From Sphingobacteriales bacterium (GTDB lineage: Bacteria > Bacteroidota > Bacteroidia > Chitinophagales > UBA2359), in the NCBI GenBank assembly GCA_016711295.1, contig JADJTE010000025.1, forward strand, positions 1-15,501: a DNA stretch of 15,501 nucleotides, read 5' to 3'. Positions 1-8,913 of this stretch are shown in pieces. Both the position numbers and the translations under genes were made by a program. Below the pieces are notes generated by a model that was given only the letters and a program-made list of their open reading frames with translations, ran no database searches and was not told the origin of the DNA. Within the stretch, counting starts at the first letter, position 1, and each line of letters opens with the position of its first letter.

Positions 1-2
1 TG

Positions 3-1519
3 AACGGCTTTGCCCACATCGTATTATAAAGACGGCGTAGTAGTTTTTGATGCCATGTCGCCGAATACGCTCGTAGAAGTAGGCAATTACGACACATCGC
101 CGTTTCCGCCAAGCGGTGGTTTTAATGGTGCCTGGGGCGTGTATCCCTATTTGCCATCAGGCAAATTGTTGGTCAGTGATATGGAAGCAGGTTTATTTGT
201 ATTACAACCCACTTATATCCATGCTTGTTATGTGCAAGGAACGGTGAGCAATGCCGAAACAGGGCAGCCCGTTGCTAATGCCACTGTCACGCTCAACGGA
301 ACAGGCATAGACCTAAGTGGTTTTGACGGTTCTTATTCTTTGGGCATCGCCTATTCGGGCACTTATACCCTTAACGTCAATCTGACCGGCTACGAGCCCT
401 ATACCACTACCGTAACAGTCGACAATGGCATTATCCTACCTTTCGATATCGCCCTCGTACCTACCATACCTTTTACATTTAGCATTACTGTAAACGATGT
501 AGATGGCAACCCAATAGCAGGTATTCCCGTGCATATTGAAAATATAGATATAGAAATAAACGAAACTACTAATGCCGAAGGCATGGTGGTCATCACCAAT
601 TTTGCGGCAGCATCCTACGAAATTATCGCAGGGGCTTGGGGATATATAACGCAAGGAACAAGCGAATATATCAATGCCGACAATGCCAATATCGTGCTGT
701 CGCTGCCTACGGGCTACTACGACGACTTTGCTTTCGATTTTGGTTGGACGGTGAACGGCAGTGCCGAAGTAGGCGACTGGGAACGCGGCGAACCCAACGG
801 CACTACCTTCCAAGACCAACCATTAGCTCCAGAAGCCGATATTGCCGACGACAACGGCAAACAATGCTACGTGACAGATAACGGCTTAGGTGCGTATAAC
901 GAGCATGACGTAGATAATGGCAATACTATCCTTAGCTCGCCACTATTTAACCTAACGGGCTACGACGACCCGCACTTGACCTATTATTATTGGTTTGAAC
1001 ACAGGCGGACAAGGCAGCCCACCCAACGACCAATTGATAGTACGCCTAAATAATGGCACAACCGAAGTAATCGTACAAACTGTACCGTCAAATAATCCAT
1101 TTGCTACTACTTGGCATCAATCCGACATACGCATTGCCGACTTTATTGCTCCCAGCGACAATATGCGCGTATCGTTCGAAACGGCTGATGCCGCGAGCAG
1201 CGGGCACTTAGTAGAAGCGGGCATTGATGTATTTGCTATTTACGATGATACAAATATCGGCATCAACCCAGCAGTACCCAATGCCGACAATGGGTTGCAA
1301 CTATACCCCAATCCCGCTCACGACCGCGTAACAATACAATTACCTCCCAATCATGCTTTGAATCCCAACATGCCCTTACTGTTGCACGACCCACAAGGCA
1401 GATTATTAACCCAAATTACCCTTACCCAACGCCAACAGACAATAACGCTGCCCCAACTGCCACAAGGTCTGTACTATTATAGCATAGGCGACACAAGAGG
1501 TAAATTGGTGATTTGGTAA
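3..1519 (+). CDS. Choice-of-anchor B / LVIVD-like secreted protein with T9SS type A sorting domain (5'-partial, frameshifted)
   Basis: This is the C-terminal part of a large secreted surface protein that enters from the left edge. The opening stretch (YYKDGVVVFDA, then GAWGVYPYLPSG and LLVSDMEAGLFVLQP) resembles choice-of-anchor B/LVIVD beta-propeller proteins. Next come a carboxypeptidase-regulatory-like beta-sandwich (about 235-460), a second Ig-like repeat (about 475-690) and a jelly-roll-like adhesion domain (about 720-1250). The end is a T9SS type A sorting domain (LYPNPAHDRVTIQLPP ... GLYYYSIGDTRGKLVIW, about 1300-1516). Reading needs three frames. Frame 3 (NGFAHI) passes to frame 1 near 18-21, where frame 1 would otherwise start after a stop at 1-3. 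Frame 1 passes to frame 2 near 985-1000, where YYYWF joins NTGGQGSPPND. Family assignment is known biology; treating the breaks as indels is inference. The protein should cross the outer membrane by T9SS and be released or anchored at the surface. Confidence 0.8.
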
Positions 1520-1530
1520 ACTAATCTTGT

Positions 1531-1573
1531 CGCCCTATCTATTTAGTGTAAGTAAGCACTAAAAGATAGGGCG
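1531..1573 (+). terminator. Hairpin terminator after the T9SS-sorted protein gene
   Basis: A perfect 10-bp outer stem, CGCCCTATCT (1531-1540) with AGATAGGGCG (1564-1573), is followed inward by one unpaired A and a 7-bp stem TTTAGTG/CACTAAA around an 8-nt loop. It begins 12 nt after the stop codon at 1517-1519. The trailing sequence is only weakly T-rich, so efficiency is uncertain. Confidence 0.6.
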
Positions 1574-1581
1574 TTCTAATA

Positions 1582-3091
1582 TTGAGCATTAGCCGCACAC
1601 TCCCAATTCCTCATCTATATTCATCACACAACTTGCCTACTCGTATTTCTCTATTTGCTGGACCATCGGCAGCCATTCTGCTACTCTTATCGGGCAATTT
1701 GGACCCCGCCCACCCCGAAGTGACGCGCATGGCTGCCGTTACACTTTGGGTAGCTATTTGGTGGCTCACCAAGCAACAGATATGGCAATAACATCGCTAT
1801 TACCGTTCTTTCTACTGCCGATTTTGGGTATCTGCGATACCAAAACCGTAGCCGCGCAATACATGGATCAGGTCATATTTCTGTTCATTGGAGGCTTTTT
1901 ATTGGCTTTTGCCATAGAGCGGTGGCAGCTACACGAGCGTTTATCGCTACGAATTTTATCGATATTGGGCGGTAGCCCGAGTCGGATATTAGCGGGCGTA
2001 ATGTTAGTAACGTTTTTGTTTCGATGTGGATTTCCAATACCGCTACGGTAATGATGTTTTTGTCGGCAGTTACGTCGCTTATCGTCCAATTAGACAAGCG
2101 TGTTCCCCAAGCATCGGGCAGCATTGCCATAGCTCTATTGTTGGGTTTAGCTTATGCTGCATCTATCGGCGGTATGGCAACACCCGTAGGCACGCCAACC
2201 AATATGATTTTTGTGAGTTATTTTGCCAAAACCTACCCTACTGCCCAAGGACTCGACTTCATGCGCTGGTTCATCATTGGCTTTCCCATTGCTTTGCTAC
2301 TCTTAGTATTCACGTTTGCACTGCTGCGTTGGCAGCATCTGCGCCAACATGCGGGCGTTGAGCTTGATACAGCAGGTTTTGCCGAACAATACCGGCAATT
2401 GGGCAAGTGGACGCGCGAAGAAAAAATAATCGCCACGATATTTAGCCTTACAGCCCTGTTATGGTTTTTTCGCGCTGATATAGCATTGGGCAATTTCCAA
2501 TGGCGCGGGTGGAGCAACCTCCTACCCCGCCCCGATTATATCCAAGACAGTACAGTAGCGGTTTGTATGGCATTTTTATTGTTTTTTATCCCTTCGCGCC
2601 AACAAGCAGGGCGCAACCTGCTCGAATGGGAAGACGCCAAACGCTTGCCCTTTGGCATTATTCTATTATTCGGCAGCGGATTCGCGCTGGCAAAAGGCTT
2701 TGAAGTATCGGGTTTGGGAACTTGGCTAGCCAACCAACTCGGCTTTTTACAAGGCGCACCGCTTTGGCTTATCATTCCCGCTATCGGGCTATTAGTAGCA
2801 GTATTGAGCGAATTTGCCTCTAACGTAGCCAGTATACAGTTAGCATTGCCTATTTTAGCGGCTATGGCTACTTCTATACAGATAGACCCCATGTTGCTAA
2901 TGTTGCCCGCTACTTTTGCCGCCTCCTTGGGTTTTATGCTGCCCGTAGCTACCGCACCCAATACCATCGTATTCGGTACGCAACGCCTCCACACCTCCGA
3001 TATGATGCGAGCAGGCTGCTGGATTGACGCAGCAGGTGTGTTTATCATCAGCGTTTGCGCCTTGGGGCTGCTGCGCTGGATAGGATACTAA
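1582..3091 (+). CDS. SLC13/DASS-family sodium:anion (dicarboxylate-type) symporter, two frameshifts
   Basis: This is an inner-membrane symporter of the divalent anion:Na+ symporter family, which takes up dicarboxylates, citrate, sulfate or phosphate with Na+. The substrate cannot be read from the sequence. Family signatures are present in order: TLWVAIWWLT and AITSLLPFFLLPILG near the N-terminus, MDQVIFLFIGGFLLA, the first Na+/substrate hairpin MWISNTATVMMF, GGMATPVGTPTNMIFV, and the second repeat's EFASNVASIQLALPI near the C-terminus. Three frames are needed: 1582 to about 1770 (frame 1), about 1770 to 2017 (frame 3), and about 2017 to 3091 (frame 2). Adding one base at each break gives 1512 nt, about 503 codons, a normal family length. 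The TTG at 1582 is the first usable start; a TTG near 1633 is possible. The breaks probably reflect indel errors, but true inactivation is not excluded. Confidence 0.85.
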
Positions 3092-3209
3092 TGGTTTGAC
3101 AATATTAATCCTATGCACTAATTTCCATTTCAAACCATTTGAAAGAAGTACGCTCCCAATCATCAACCCACAATGATTAATCATTAACCATTAATCATTA
3201 ACCATTAAT
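3092..3209. repeat. Gene-free stretch with a 14-bp tandem repeat
   Basis: The unit ATTAATCATTAACC occurs at 3176-3189 and 3190-3203, followed by a partial ATTAAT at 3204-3209 (about 2.4 copies), directly before the DUF1599 gene. Nearer the symporter stop, ATGGTTTGA (3091-3099) and TCAAACCAT (3130-3138) form a 9-bp inverted repeat that might be a weak terminator. No gene is seen. Confidence 0.6.
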
Positions 3210-3223
3210 ATGCCCCCCACATC

Positions 3224-3757
3224 GTGCAAGAAACCCTACAACAATACCGCGACCAGTTGGCATATTGCCGCAAGGTATTCATACAAAAAAACAGCGATTA
3301 TGGCACAGCATGGCGCATTTTACGCCCTGCCTCACTCACCGACCAAATTTTTATCAAAGCCCAACGCATCAGAACTATTGGCGAGAAAGGTCAGCAACAA
3401 ATAAACGACAACCTGCACGATGAATGGGTGGGAATTGTCAATTATTGCATCATGGCACTGATACAACTGGGTCTGCCGCCCGACGCACCTATTGCCATAG
3501 CACTATCCGAAGCCATCGCACTCTATGACGTGCAAGCAGCCGAAAGCGAGGCACTCATGCAGCGCAAAAATCACGACTACGGCGAAGCATGGCGCGATAT
3601 GCGCATCAGTTCATTGAATGACCTGATTTTGATGAAAATTTTTCGCCTCAAACAAATAGAAGACAATTGCGGCAAGACGATCGCCTCTGAGGGCTTGGCT
3701 GCCAACTATTTAGACATACTGAACTATGCCATCTTTGCTCTCATCAAAATGGCATAG
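3224..3757 (+). CDS. DUF1599 domain-containing protein (tandem-duplicated fold)
   Basis: A 177-residue protein matching the DUF1599 (nucleotide-modification-associated) family common in Bacteroidota; its biochemical role is not established. It has two similar halves about 93 residues apart. KNSDYGTAWR (22-31) pairs with KNHDYGEAWR (115-124). EWVGIVNYCIMALIQLG (67-83) pairs with NYLDILNYAIFALIKMA (161-177). The charged KN-DYG-AWR motif is the family hallmark. The GTG at 3224 is the first start in this frame. An ATG at 3210 is out of frame by one base across a C6 run (3213-3218), and one more C would give MPPHIV in front of QETLQQ. The true start could therefore be 3210. It converges with the peroxiredoxin gene. 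The 112-nt gap between them (3758-3869) shows nothing recognisable. Confidence 0.85.
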   Translation: MQETLQQYRDQLAYCRKVFIQKNSDYGTAWRILRPASLTDQIFIKAQRIRTIGEKGQQQINDNLHDEWVGIVNYCIMALIQLGLPPDAPIAIALSEAIALYDVQAAESEALMQRKNHDYGEAWRDMRISSLNDLILMKIFRLKQIEDNCGKTIASEGLAANYLDILNYAIFALIKMA

Positions 3758-3869
3758 GCAAATCCCTGTCGGCACAAACACCGCCGCACCGCCCTCGAAA
3801 ATTTATTCAAGAGCAGCGCAGCGATTATTTATATATATTAAAAACAAAACACAGATATTCACCTCATAT

Positions 3870-4355
3870 TTACGCCATTATGGTGCCATTGCAGGTCTCA
3901 ACAGCCGCTCGGAGCGCATCAAAATTGGGCAAATCGCCAGCAGAGGCTAATACTTCGGCATAACGCACGACACCTTCGGCATCTATGACAAAGGCAGCAC
4001 GGCGGCTTACGCCTTTCATGCCAAATACAAATTCTTCCAAAACTATGCCATAATCAGCAATAACGGTTTTGTTAAAATCGGACAAGAGGTCGAAATTAAT
4101 ACTTTCGAACTCCTTGAACTTGGCAAGGGTAAACACGGAATCGACCGATATGCCGACTACTTTGGCGTTTAGGTCGTTGTAATATGCCAAATCGTCGCGC
4201 ATGGTACACATTTGTTGTGTGCAAACGCCCGTAAATGCCTGCGGAAAAAAGTGTAAAACAAGCGTAGAACCTTTAAAATCGGCTAAGGATATGGGCTTTT
4301 TTTGGGTATTATAAAGGGTAAAATTAGGGGCTTTTTCGCCTACTTGAATGGGCAT
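3870..4355 (-). CDS. Peroxiredoxin (AhpC/TSA family, thioredoxin fold)
   Basis: A 161-residue peroxiredoxin that reduces hydrogen peroxide and organic hydroperoxides in the cytoplasm through a reactive cysteine. The N-terminal APNFTLYN leads into a thioredoxin-fold core. The active-site motif is P38-x3-T42-x2-C45, which makes C45 the peroxidatic cysteine. C50 follows in the CTQQMC context and may serve as a resolving cysteine, as in related redoxin-domain proteins. The conserved arginine lies in the KGVSRRAAFVID segment near residue 117. Length is typical and the frame is intact, unlike several neighbours. The start ATG at 4353-4355 fits the family N-terminus. It lies 128 nt downstream of the mlaD-like gene on the same strand, so co-transcription is possible, but the functions are unrelated. 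Confidence 0.9.
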   Translation of the reverse strand: MPIQVGEKAPNFTLYNTQKKPISLADFKGSTLVLHFFPQAFTGVCTQQMCTMRDDLAYYNDLNAKVVGISVDSVFTLAKFKEFESINFDLLSDFNKTVIADYGIVLEEFVFGMKGVSRRAAFVIDAEGVVRYAEVLASAGDLPNFDALRAAVETCNGTIMA

Positions 4356-4483
4356 AATATATAATTATATATTTGATGAATGTTTTTATCGTCCGTAATT
4401 GCGTTATTTTATCGGCATCTTTTGCTTCAATAAAGTCAAAGATTTATACCCAAATCATTATTTGCTACGTAGCGTAGTATGGG

Positions 4484-5527
4484 TTATTTAGGTTTTTCGT
4501 CTTTTTTCTTTTTGTTGATATTGATGAGCGAAAATCCCACATAATCTTTGGGGTTTTGCTGAAAATCTTCTACGAGTAAGTTGATATTTGCAGATATTTT
4601 TTCGAGGTTGTCGTATAATTTGCGGTCTTCGAGAAGCATATTCAAATTGCCCTCGCTTTTATTAACTTTGGCAAGCAACGCATTTACTTCGTTCAATGTA
4701 CCATCAATCTTCTTGACCGTAGTAGCCATATCCATCGCTGCTACTTGGGCTGTGGCTTTTTCGGCATTTAGTACCGTTTTATCCACTTTATCCATGATAG
4801 GTCCCATTTTGCCTGTACTCGATTTCAAAGTAGCCGTAATATCATTGACATTGTTCATTATATCGCCTACTTTTCGGAGGTCGTTTTGGGTAAAGGCGTT
4901 CAGGTTGCCTACCAATTTATCGGCATCGGTCAGAGTGGTATTGAGTGTGGCGGTGCTGCGTTCCAGATTATTGATAATGCCTTTTATTGCCGATGAAGAC
5001 AAAATTTTATTGAGGGTTGTCAATGTCGAGTCTATTTTGCGCATGATACTATCTGCTTGGACTTTGAGTGGCTGTATCTGCTCAGTTGCCATATTAAGCA
5101 AACTTATTTCTTCTTTACCTTTTAGGGTATCGCCTGTTTGGTAATATTGGAGGGTCTGGGCGCGCTCTTGGGCAGTGTGCGGCTTCCAAAGATTGAGCGA
5201 AATAGCTTTATCGCCCAACAAACCCGAGCTATTGATGCTCATCGTCGAATTGAGGGGTATTTGTATTTGCTTCTGTATATCTAATTGAACAATAACGAGG
5301 TTAGATGTATCGGGAGTCATACTTATACGTGCTACATTGCCTACCTGATAGCCGTTGAGCAGTACTGGATTAGATTCGAGCAAGCCATCTACACGCTTAT
5401 ATACGACATAATACGTATTGTTTCGACTAAATACTTTTTGTCCTTTCAAAAAATTATAGCCAAATATGAGCAAGGCAATGGCAACAATGGTCAATAAACC
5501 AACCTTAAATTCGTTAGATATTTTCAT
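4484..5527 (-). CDS. MlaD family (MCE domain) lipid-transport protein
   Basis: A membrane-anchored periplasmic MCE protein of the MlaD family, which carries phospholipids or other lipids between inner and outer membranes. Residues about 8-26 are one transmembrane anchor (VGLLTIVAIALLIFGYNFL). The MCE domain follows (about 35-110: VYKRVDGLLESNPVLLNGYQVGNV ... SSGLLGDKAISL). A long helical, coiled-coil-prone C-terminal part contains repeated small-residue segments. I chose the ATG at 5525-5527 because the upstream extension to 5581 (MCAISVACWV...) adds an unlikely hydrophobic leader, while MKISNEFKVG matches the family start. The gene lies 123 nt downstream of the amidase gene on the same strand. 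An amidase next to an mlaD-like gene is a recurrent Bacteroidota arrangement, which suggests a shared role in the cell envelope. Confidence 0.88.
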   Translation of the reverse strand: MKISNEFKVGLLTIVAIALLIFGYNFLKGQKVFSRNNTYYVVYKRVDGLLESNPVLLNGYQVGNVARISMTPDTSNLVIVQLDIQKQIQIPLNSTMSINSSGLLGDKAISLNLWKPHTAQERAQTLQYYQTGDTLKGKEEISLLNMATEQIQPLKVQADSIMRKIDSTLTTLNKILSSSAIKGIINNLERSTATLNTTLTDADKLVGNLNAFTQNDLRKVGDIMNNVNDITATLKSSTGKMGPIMDKVDKTVLNAEKATAQVAAMDMATTVKKIDGTLNEVNALLAKVNKSEGNLNMLLEDRKLYDNLEKISANINLLVEDFQQNPKDYVGFSLININKKKKDEKPK

Positions 5528-5650
5528 AATAAAAAAGTAATAAAAATAAGCGACCCAACAAGCTACGCTAATAGCGCACAAGGTAGGTCTTTTTCCTGAG
5601 CAATTTTACAAGTTTAAGTTCATTATTGGACTAAAAATGACTATAATTTG

Positions 5651-6624
5651 TTACTGCGCTTCGACCAACTGTTTGTATTCTTTAAAAGCGCGATATATTG
5701 CCGATGCGATGAGCGATTGCCCTTCGTCGGTTCGTAGGTATTTTTCTTCGGCCTTATTGCTCAAAAATCCGGATTCTATCAATACAGCAGGCATTGTTGT
5801 TTTGTATAGCACCAAAAAGCCTTCTTGTTTCACGCCTCGGCTGCTGCGCCCCGCGCGGTATTTAAATTGTTTTTCTAACAGCGATGCAAATTTAATGCTT
5901 TGGGCGATATACGCGTTTTGGTAGAGCGAAAAAATGATATGCCCTTGCGGGTCGTTGGGGTCGAAGCCGTCATAATTGGTTTGGTAGTCAGCTTCGAAAG
6001 CAATGACAGCGTTTTCGCGCATGGCGACCTCCAAGTTTTCGCGCGATTTGTGCAAACCCATCACATACGTTTCTGTGCCATGCACTTCGGGGGCTTTGGG
6101 AGCAGAGTTGCAGTGGATAGAGATAAACAAATCGGCTCCGTTGCGATTGGCAATAGCCGCCCGCTCGTGCAACTCGACAAAATAATCTTTGTCGCGCGTA
6201 TAAATGACCTGTACGCCGGGCATGAGGTCTTTGATATAATCACCCAATTTGAGTGCTATGCCCAATGTGATATTTTTTCGTTGGCATTTTTGCTTTGGCA
6301 GCCCGTATCTTTGCCACCATGCCCCGCATCTATCACTATTTTTCGTAGGCGGTAGCCCTCCTTGGGCAAGGCGGGTGCAATACCATACGCATCAGCCCAT
6401 TGCGCTAAGGTGGCGTAAGGTATTGTCTCGTCCAATGCGACGGGTGCGCACTCTTGCGAAGAAAAGGCGGGCAGTGGCGCACAATCATCGGCAGAATTAG
6501 CCAAAGATGTAATTGTAGTATTAATGCCATCAACCTTCTGTCTATGCGTATGAGCAGAGGGCAAGAGATTCAATAACGATAAGGGCAATAAGGGTAGTGT
6601 TAGACAAGTAATAAGAGTGCGCAT
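5651..6624 (-). CDS. N-acetylmuramoyl-L-alanine amidase (Amidase_3), one frameshift
   Basis: A periplasmic zinc amidase that cleaves the amide bond between N-acetylmuramic acid and the stem peptide. The N-terminus MRTLITCLTLPLLPLSLLN is a signal peptide; an upstream ATG at 6669 is less likely. The zinc ligands are visible: H in VIDAGHGGKDTG, E in NANEK, and H in SIHCNSAP. The catalytic glutamate lies in VLIESGFLSN near the C-terminus. The frame changes at an A6 run (plus-strand T6, 6273-6278). Frame one reads NEKISHWA then stop; one extra A would give EKNITLGIALKLGDYI, the family consensus. The corrected length is 975 nt, 324 residues plus the stop. The break sits at a homopolymer and both halves are well conserved, so an indel error is the likeliest cause. 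Confidence 0.88.
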
Positions 6625-6851
6625 CAGCAAATAATATACAACAGAAACAAACAAAAAGTTGAAAGACACAGCAAATAGCTCTCCGACATTTGAGCAAACA
6701 TATAGGCTGCTTTAACATTGCTTAGATGCGTAATACAAGCAAATGTTTAATCTATGAGAGCCAGCAAAGGCGCAAAATTAGGGTATATGGGGCAAAAATC
6801 CTATTTTATCCGTATCGCAACATAATTTTTCAAAAAAAATTGCAGCAACTA

Positions 6852-6882
6852 TTGCACAAATCCAAAACGCGCCGTACCTTTG
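6852..6882 (+). promoter_or_regulatory. Bacteroidota-type promoter of tRNA-Glu
   Basis: TTG at 6852-6854 (-33 region) lies 20 nt before TACCTTTG at 6875-6882, which fits the Bacteroidota -7 consensus TAnnTTTG. It is about 48 nt upstream of the mature tRNA 5' end. The downstream bases extend to TACCTTTGCACCGC, shared exactly with the promoter at 12149-12162. Confidence 0.65.
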
Positions 6883-6930
6883 CACCGCAATTGAAAGAAA
6901 CGCCTATTGGCATCTACTCAAAGCAATTGA

Positions 6931-7001
<71 letters not shown>

Positions 7002-7003
7002 CT

Positions 7004-7047
7004 AAAAACCGCTAAATGCTTTAATATTAAGCATTTAGCGGTTTTTT
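7004..7047. terminator. Strong rho-independent terminator after tRNA-Glu
   Basis: A perfect 18-bp stem (7004-7021 with 7029-7046, core ACCGCTAAATGCTT) closes a 7-nt loop TAATATT. Flanking A5 and T6 tracts make it usable in both directions, so it may also stop transcripts coming from the DUF4476 gene on the minus strand. Confidence 0.9.
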
Positions 7048-7058
7048 CTTTGCCCATA

Positions 7059-7079
7059 CCTGCCCGATACATCGGCAGG
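7059..7079. repeat. Short palindromic hairpin between tRNA-Glu and the DUF4476 gene
   Basis: CCTGCC and GCAGG arms surround CCGAT-AC-ATCGG, giving about nine pairs with one bulged C. It sits 57 nt beyond the DUF4476 stop codon and could be an extra terminator or a dispersed palindromic repeat. There is no T-tract, so the role is open. Confidence 0.4.
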
Positions 7080-7135
7080 CACGGGCTATAAGGTGCTATT
7101 ATGGTTTAATTGTTTAGGCACTGAATGCCCCATGG

Positions 7136-8017
7136 CTATTGGGTCAATGCCTTGATGCTACTGCTAAATTTAAACTCGCTATAAATGACTTGAAAATTTT
7201 CGCGGTCGCTCACAAAAGGGCGGGCATATTGGGCAAAATCCAAACGAGTTTGCTCAAAGCTAAACGTGGTCAGCAGTTCGCGCAGTTGCTCGCTCAACAA
7301 AGGCTGTTGCACCGATACCGCTTGTTTGGCAATTGCTAAACGTTCGTCGTCAAAAGCTTTGCCGCGCAAAATAGATTTTAGCTCGGTCAATTTGTCGGCA
7401 GGCATAGCAGCAGGCGCAGGTTTCGGCGTAGTATACTGCTGGGTAGGCGCATTAGGGCGCGGACTGTCGTCCTCATCGTCGTCACTTGGGAACTGTCCAT
7501 AATAGGCATCATCGTCCGAATAGTTTGGTCCGTAGGGGTTGTCATGCCCACCGTGATGGTGATGGTTATTATTGTCGTTGTTGCTATTGTAATCATGATA
7601 GGGATTATCACTGGGTGGTGGCGAATGTTGCCCGCGCGGGGGCATAGTTGGCTGCATAGCTAATTCTTTATATATAATCAGGTTGCCGTGGCGGTTTATA
7701 TAAGCCAAAATCTCCGTATTAGGTTTTACTTCTATCCGACCTCGGTAAATGGTTCTATAATCTGCCCAAGGCATGTAAGAGGGCGGCGGTATGCGCACCT
7801 TGATGCGGTGTATGCCCGGCGTAAGTTGTAATACGTGTTCGCGGCGCAATTCGGGTATGCGTTGCCCGTCTATGACTAAGGAAAAGGCATGGTTTTTGCC
7901 CGCACGCAGACGATAGGTGCCCGTCCCGTTGGGCGTAGCCATCAAAGTAACAGTTCCTAAAAGGAAGGTTAGGAACAAAAAGAAGGCTTGTGGCAAATGG
8001 TTTTTCAAGGCTTTCAT
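7136..8017 (-). CDS. DUF4476 domain-containing secreted protein with His/Asp-rich linker
   Basis: A 293-residue exported protein. Residues 1-27 are a signal peptide (positive N-terminus, FFLFLTFLLG core, likely cut after LMA). A beta-rich domain spans about 32-120 (GTYRLRAGKNHAFSLVIDG ... ILAYINRHGNLIIYKEL). A low-complexity linker spans about 123-205, with NHHHHGGHD (151-159) followed by DDD-type acidic clusters (168-184) and Pro-rich sequence. The C-terminal DUF4476 domain spans about 207-290 (KAFDDERLAIAKQAV ... FSFEQTRLDFAQYARPFVSDRENFQVIYSEFKFSSSIKAL). The domain's function is unknown. The histidine and aspartate clusters could bind divalent metals, which is inference only. The frame is intact. 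A 70-bp repeat shared with the rbfA leader starts 18 nt upstream of the ATG. Confidence 0.85.
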   Translation of the reverse strand: MKALKNHLPQAFFLFLTFLLGTVTLMATPNGTGTYRLRAGKNHAFSLVIDGQRIPELRREHVLQLTPGIHRIKVRIPPPSYMPWADYRTIYRGRIEVKPNTEILAYINRHGNLIIYKELAMQPTMPPRGQHSPPPSDNPYHDYNSNNDNNNHHHHGGHDNPYGPNYSDDDAYYGQFPSDDDEDDSPRPNAPTQQYTTPKPAPAAMPADKLTELKSILRGKAFDDERLAIAKQAVSVQQPLLSEQLRELLTTFSFEQTRLDFAQYARPFVSDRENFQVIYSEFKFSSSIKALTQ

Positions 8018-8034
8018 GCGATATATAATAGGTA

Positions 8035-8104
8035 TTGGTAACTATTTAGGGTATAGGGTTTTGGGTATGGGGTAATGAACAAATACTTATCTAATAATGC
8101 CTGA
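8035..8104 (-). repeat. 70-bp leader repeat, copy A (upstream of the DUF4476 gene)
   Basis: Read on the minus strand, it runs from TCAGGCATTATTAG to CTAAATAGTTACCAA and ends 17 nt before the DUF4476 ATG. It matches copy B (10668-10736) at about 64 of 70 aligned positions, including a 43-nt core with one mismatch. Inside are two near-copies of ACCCCATACCC. It may be a shared promoter or leader, or a dispersed repeat family. Confidence 0.8.
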
Positions 8105-8197
8105 CATTGCTGCCTATTCGATTAGTTTCCCCTACAAGGCTAAATAGTGTTCTAACAGAAAAGTTAATACAATTAATTAATTATTAATTTGATTTAA

Positions 8198-8913
8198 TTA
8201 CGCATCTGTTTTTGTTTTATTTTTGCTACCAACTTCATTATATCTATTTTCTAATTTTTCTCTTGCTTTATCTGTGGTAAAAGACCAATGTACTTTTATA
8301 GCTTTTTTGTTTCGCTCATCTTGCCAAATTAAGGCTTCTTGCCGCTTATATCTATGTTGGGTATTCGTCGGTCTAAGCATTGCCTTGAAAGTGCCGAGAA
8401 CTCTATCTCTGCCATGTTTAGCCACGAAGCATGCTTAGGCGTATAATGAAATTCAAGGATGTTTTTTATTTTTCGGGCTTCATCAAAGGGCAGATTTTCA
8501 TAAAAAGCTCCGTAAGAATGGGTGCTAAAATTATCTTGAACGAGTTATATTTTACTTGCATTCGGATAATGGGTATCTAAAAGCCACTTCATAAATTGGG
8601 CATAATCCGCTTTGGTTTTGCTTTCCGTTACCATCAAATAGCGTTGCCCTGTATCTATGTCATAGGCTAACAAGACATTACAAACGCCGTTTCTTATATA
8701 CTCCTGATGTTCTTTTTTAGTGCTATTGGGTTTGGCAGGTATCGGAGCAAGTACGTTACCTATCAGCTGGCAAGGTCGCTCGTCAAAGCAAATTCTAGGA
8801 GTGCCGCTGAACGAAGTAGCGTAAAGGTCTAAAATATCTTCCATATTGGCTAAATATTCGCCATTTATCGTGCCAATACACCATTGCTTTTTTTGCCAAG
8901 GTTTGAGTTTACT
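8198..8913 (-). pseudogene. IS630-family transposase, catalytic DDE part (in-frame stop and frameshift)
   Basis: This part follows the -1 shift at the A7 run and carries the DDE nuclease domain. The first Asp is in ICFDERPCQL and the second in LVQDNFSTHSYGAF. The third acidic residue is the Glu of HASWLNMAEIEF. A TAA at 8545-8547 interrupts the frame between NASKI and LVQDN, removing the second and third catalytic residues. The frame is otherwise continuous there, so a substitution such as AAA to TAA is the simple explanation. A second break near 8345-8356 moves RRIPNID into the frame of YKRQEALIWQDERNKKAIKVHW, which runs to the stop at 8198. With all breaks repaired the transposase would be about 379 residues. 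This copy should not make active transposase unless the stop is an error or is read through. Confidence 0.85.

Noticed and set aside
436..819. Minus-strand open frame of 127 codons at the left end
   Set aside because: Antisense to the T9SS-sorted protein, whose domains are clear on the plus strand.
2536..3048. Minus-strand open frame of 170 codons over the symporter gene
   Set aside because: Antisense to recognisable SLC13 motifs; no independent protein features.
1582..3091. Programmed frameshifting as the explanation for the symporter, amidase and receptor breaks
   Set aside because: The sites are not phased slippery heptamers, they differ between genes, and a tRNA shows the same type of loss, so assembly indels explain them better.
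3173..3209. Possible CRISPR-like or iteron array in the ATTAATCATTAACC repeats
   Set aside because: Only about 2.4 directly adjacent 14-bp copies, no spacers, no cas or replication genes; a simple tandem repeat.
4581..5144. Long plus-strand open frame of 187 codons
   Set aside because: It is antisense to the well-supported MlaD-family gene and shows only the hydrophobic composition expected of a reverse-strand shadow.
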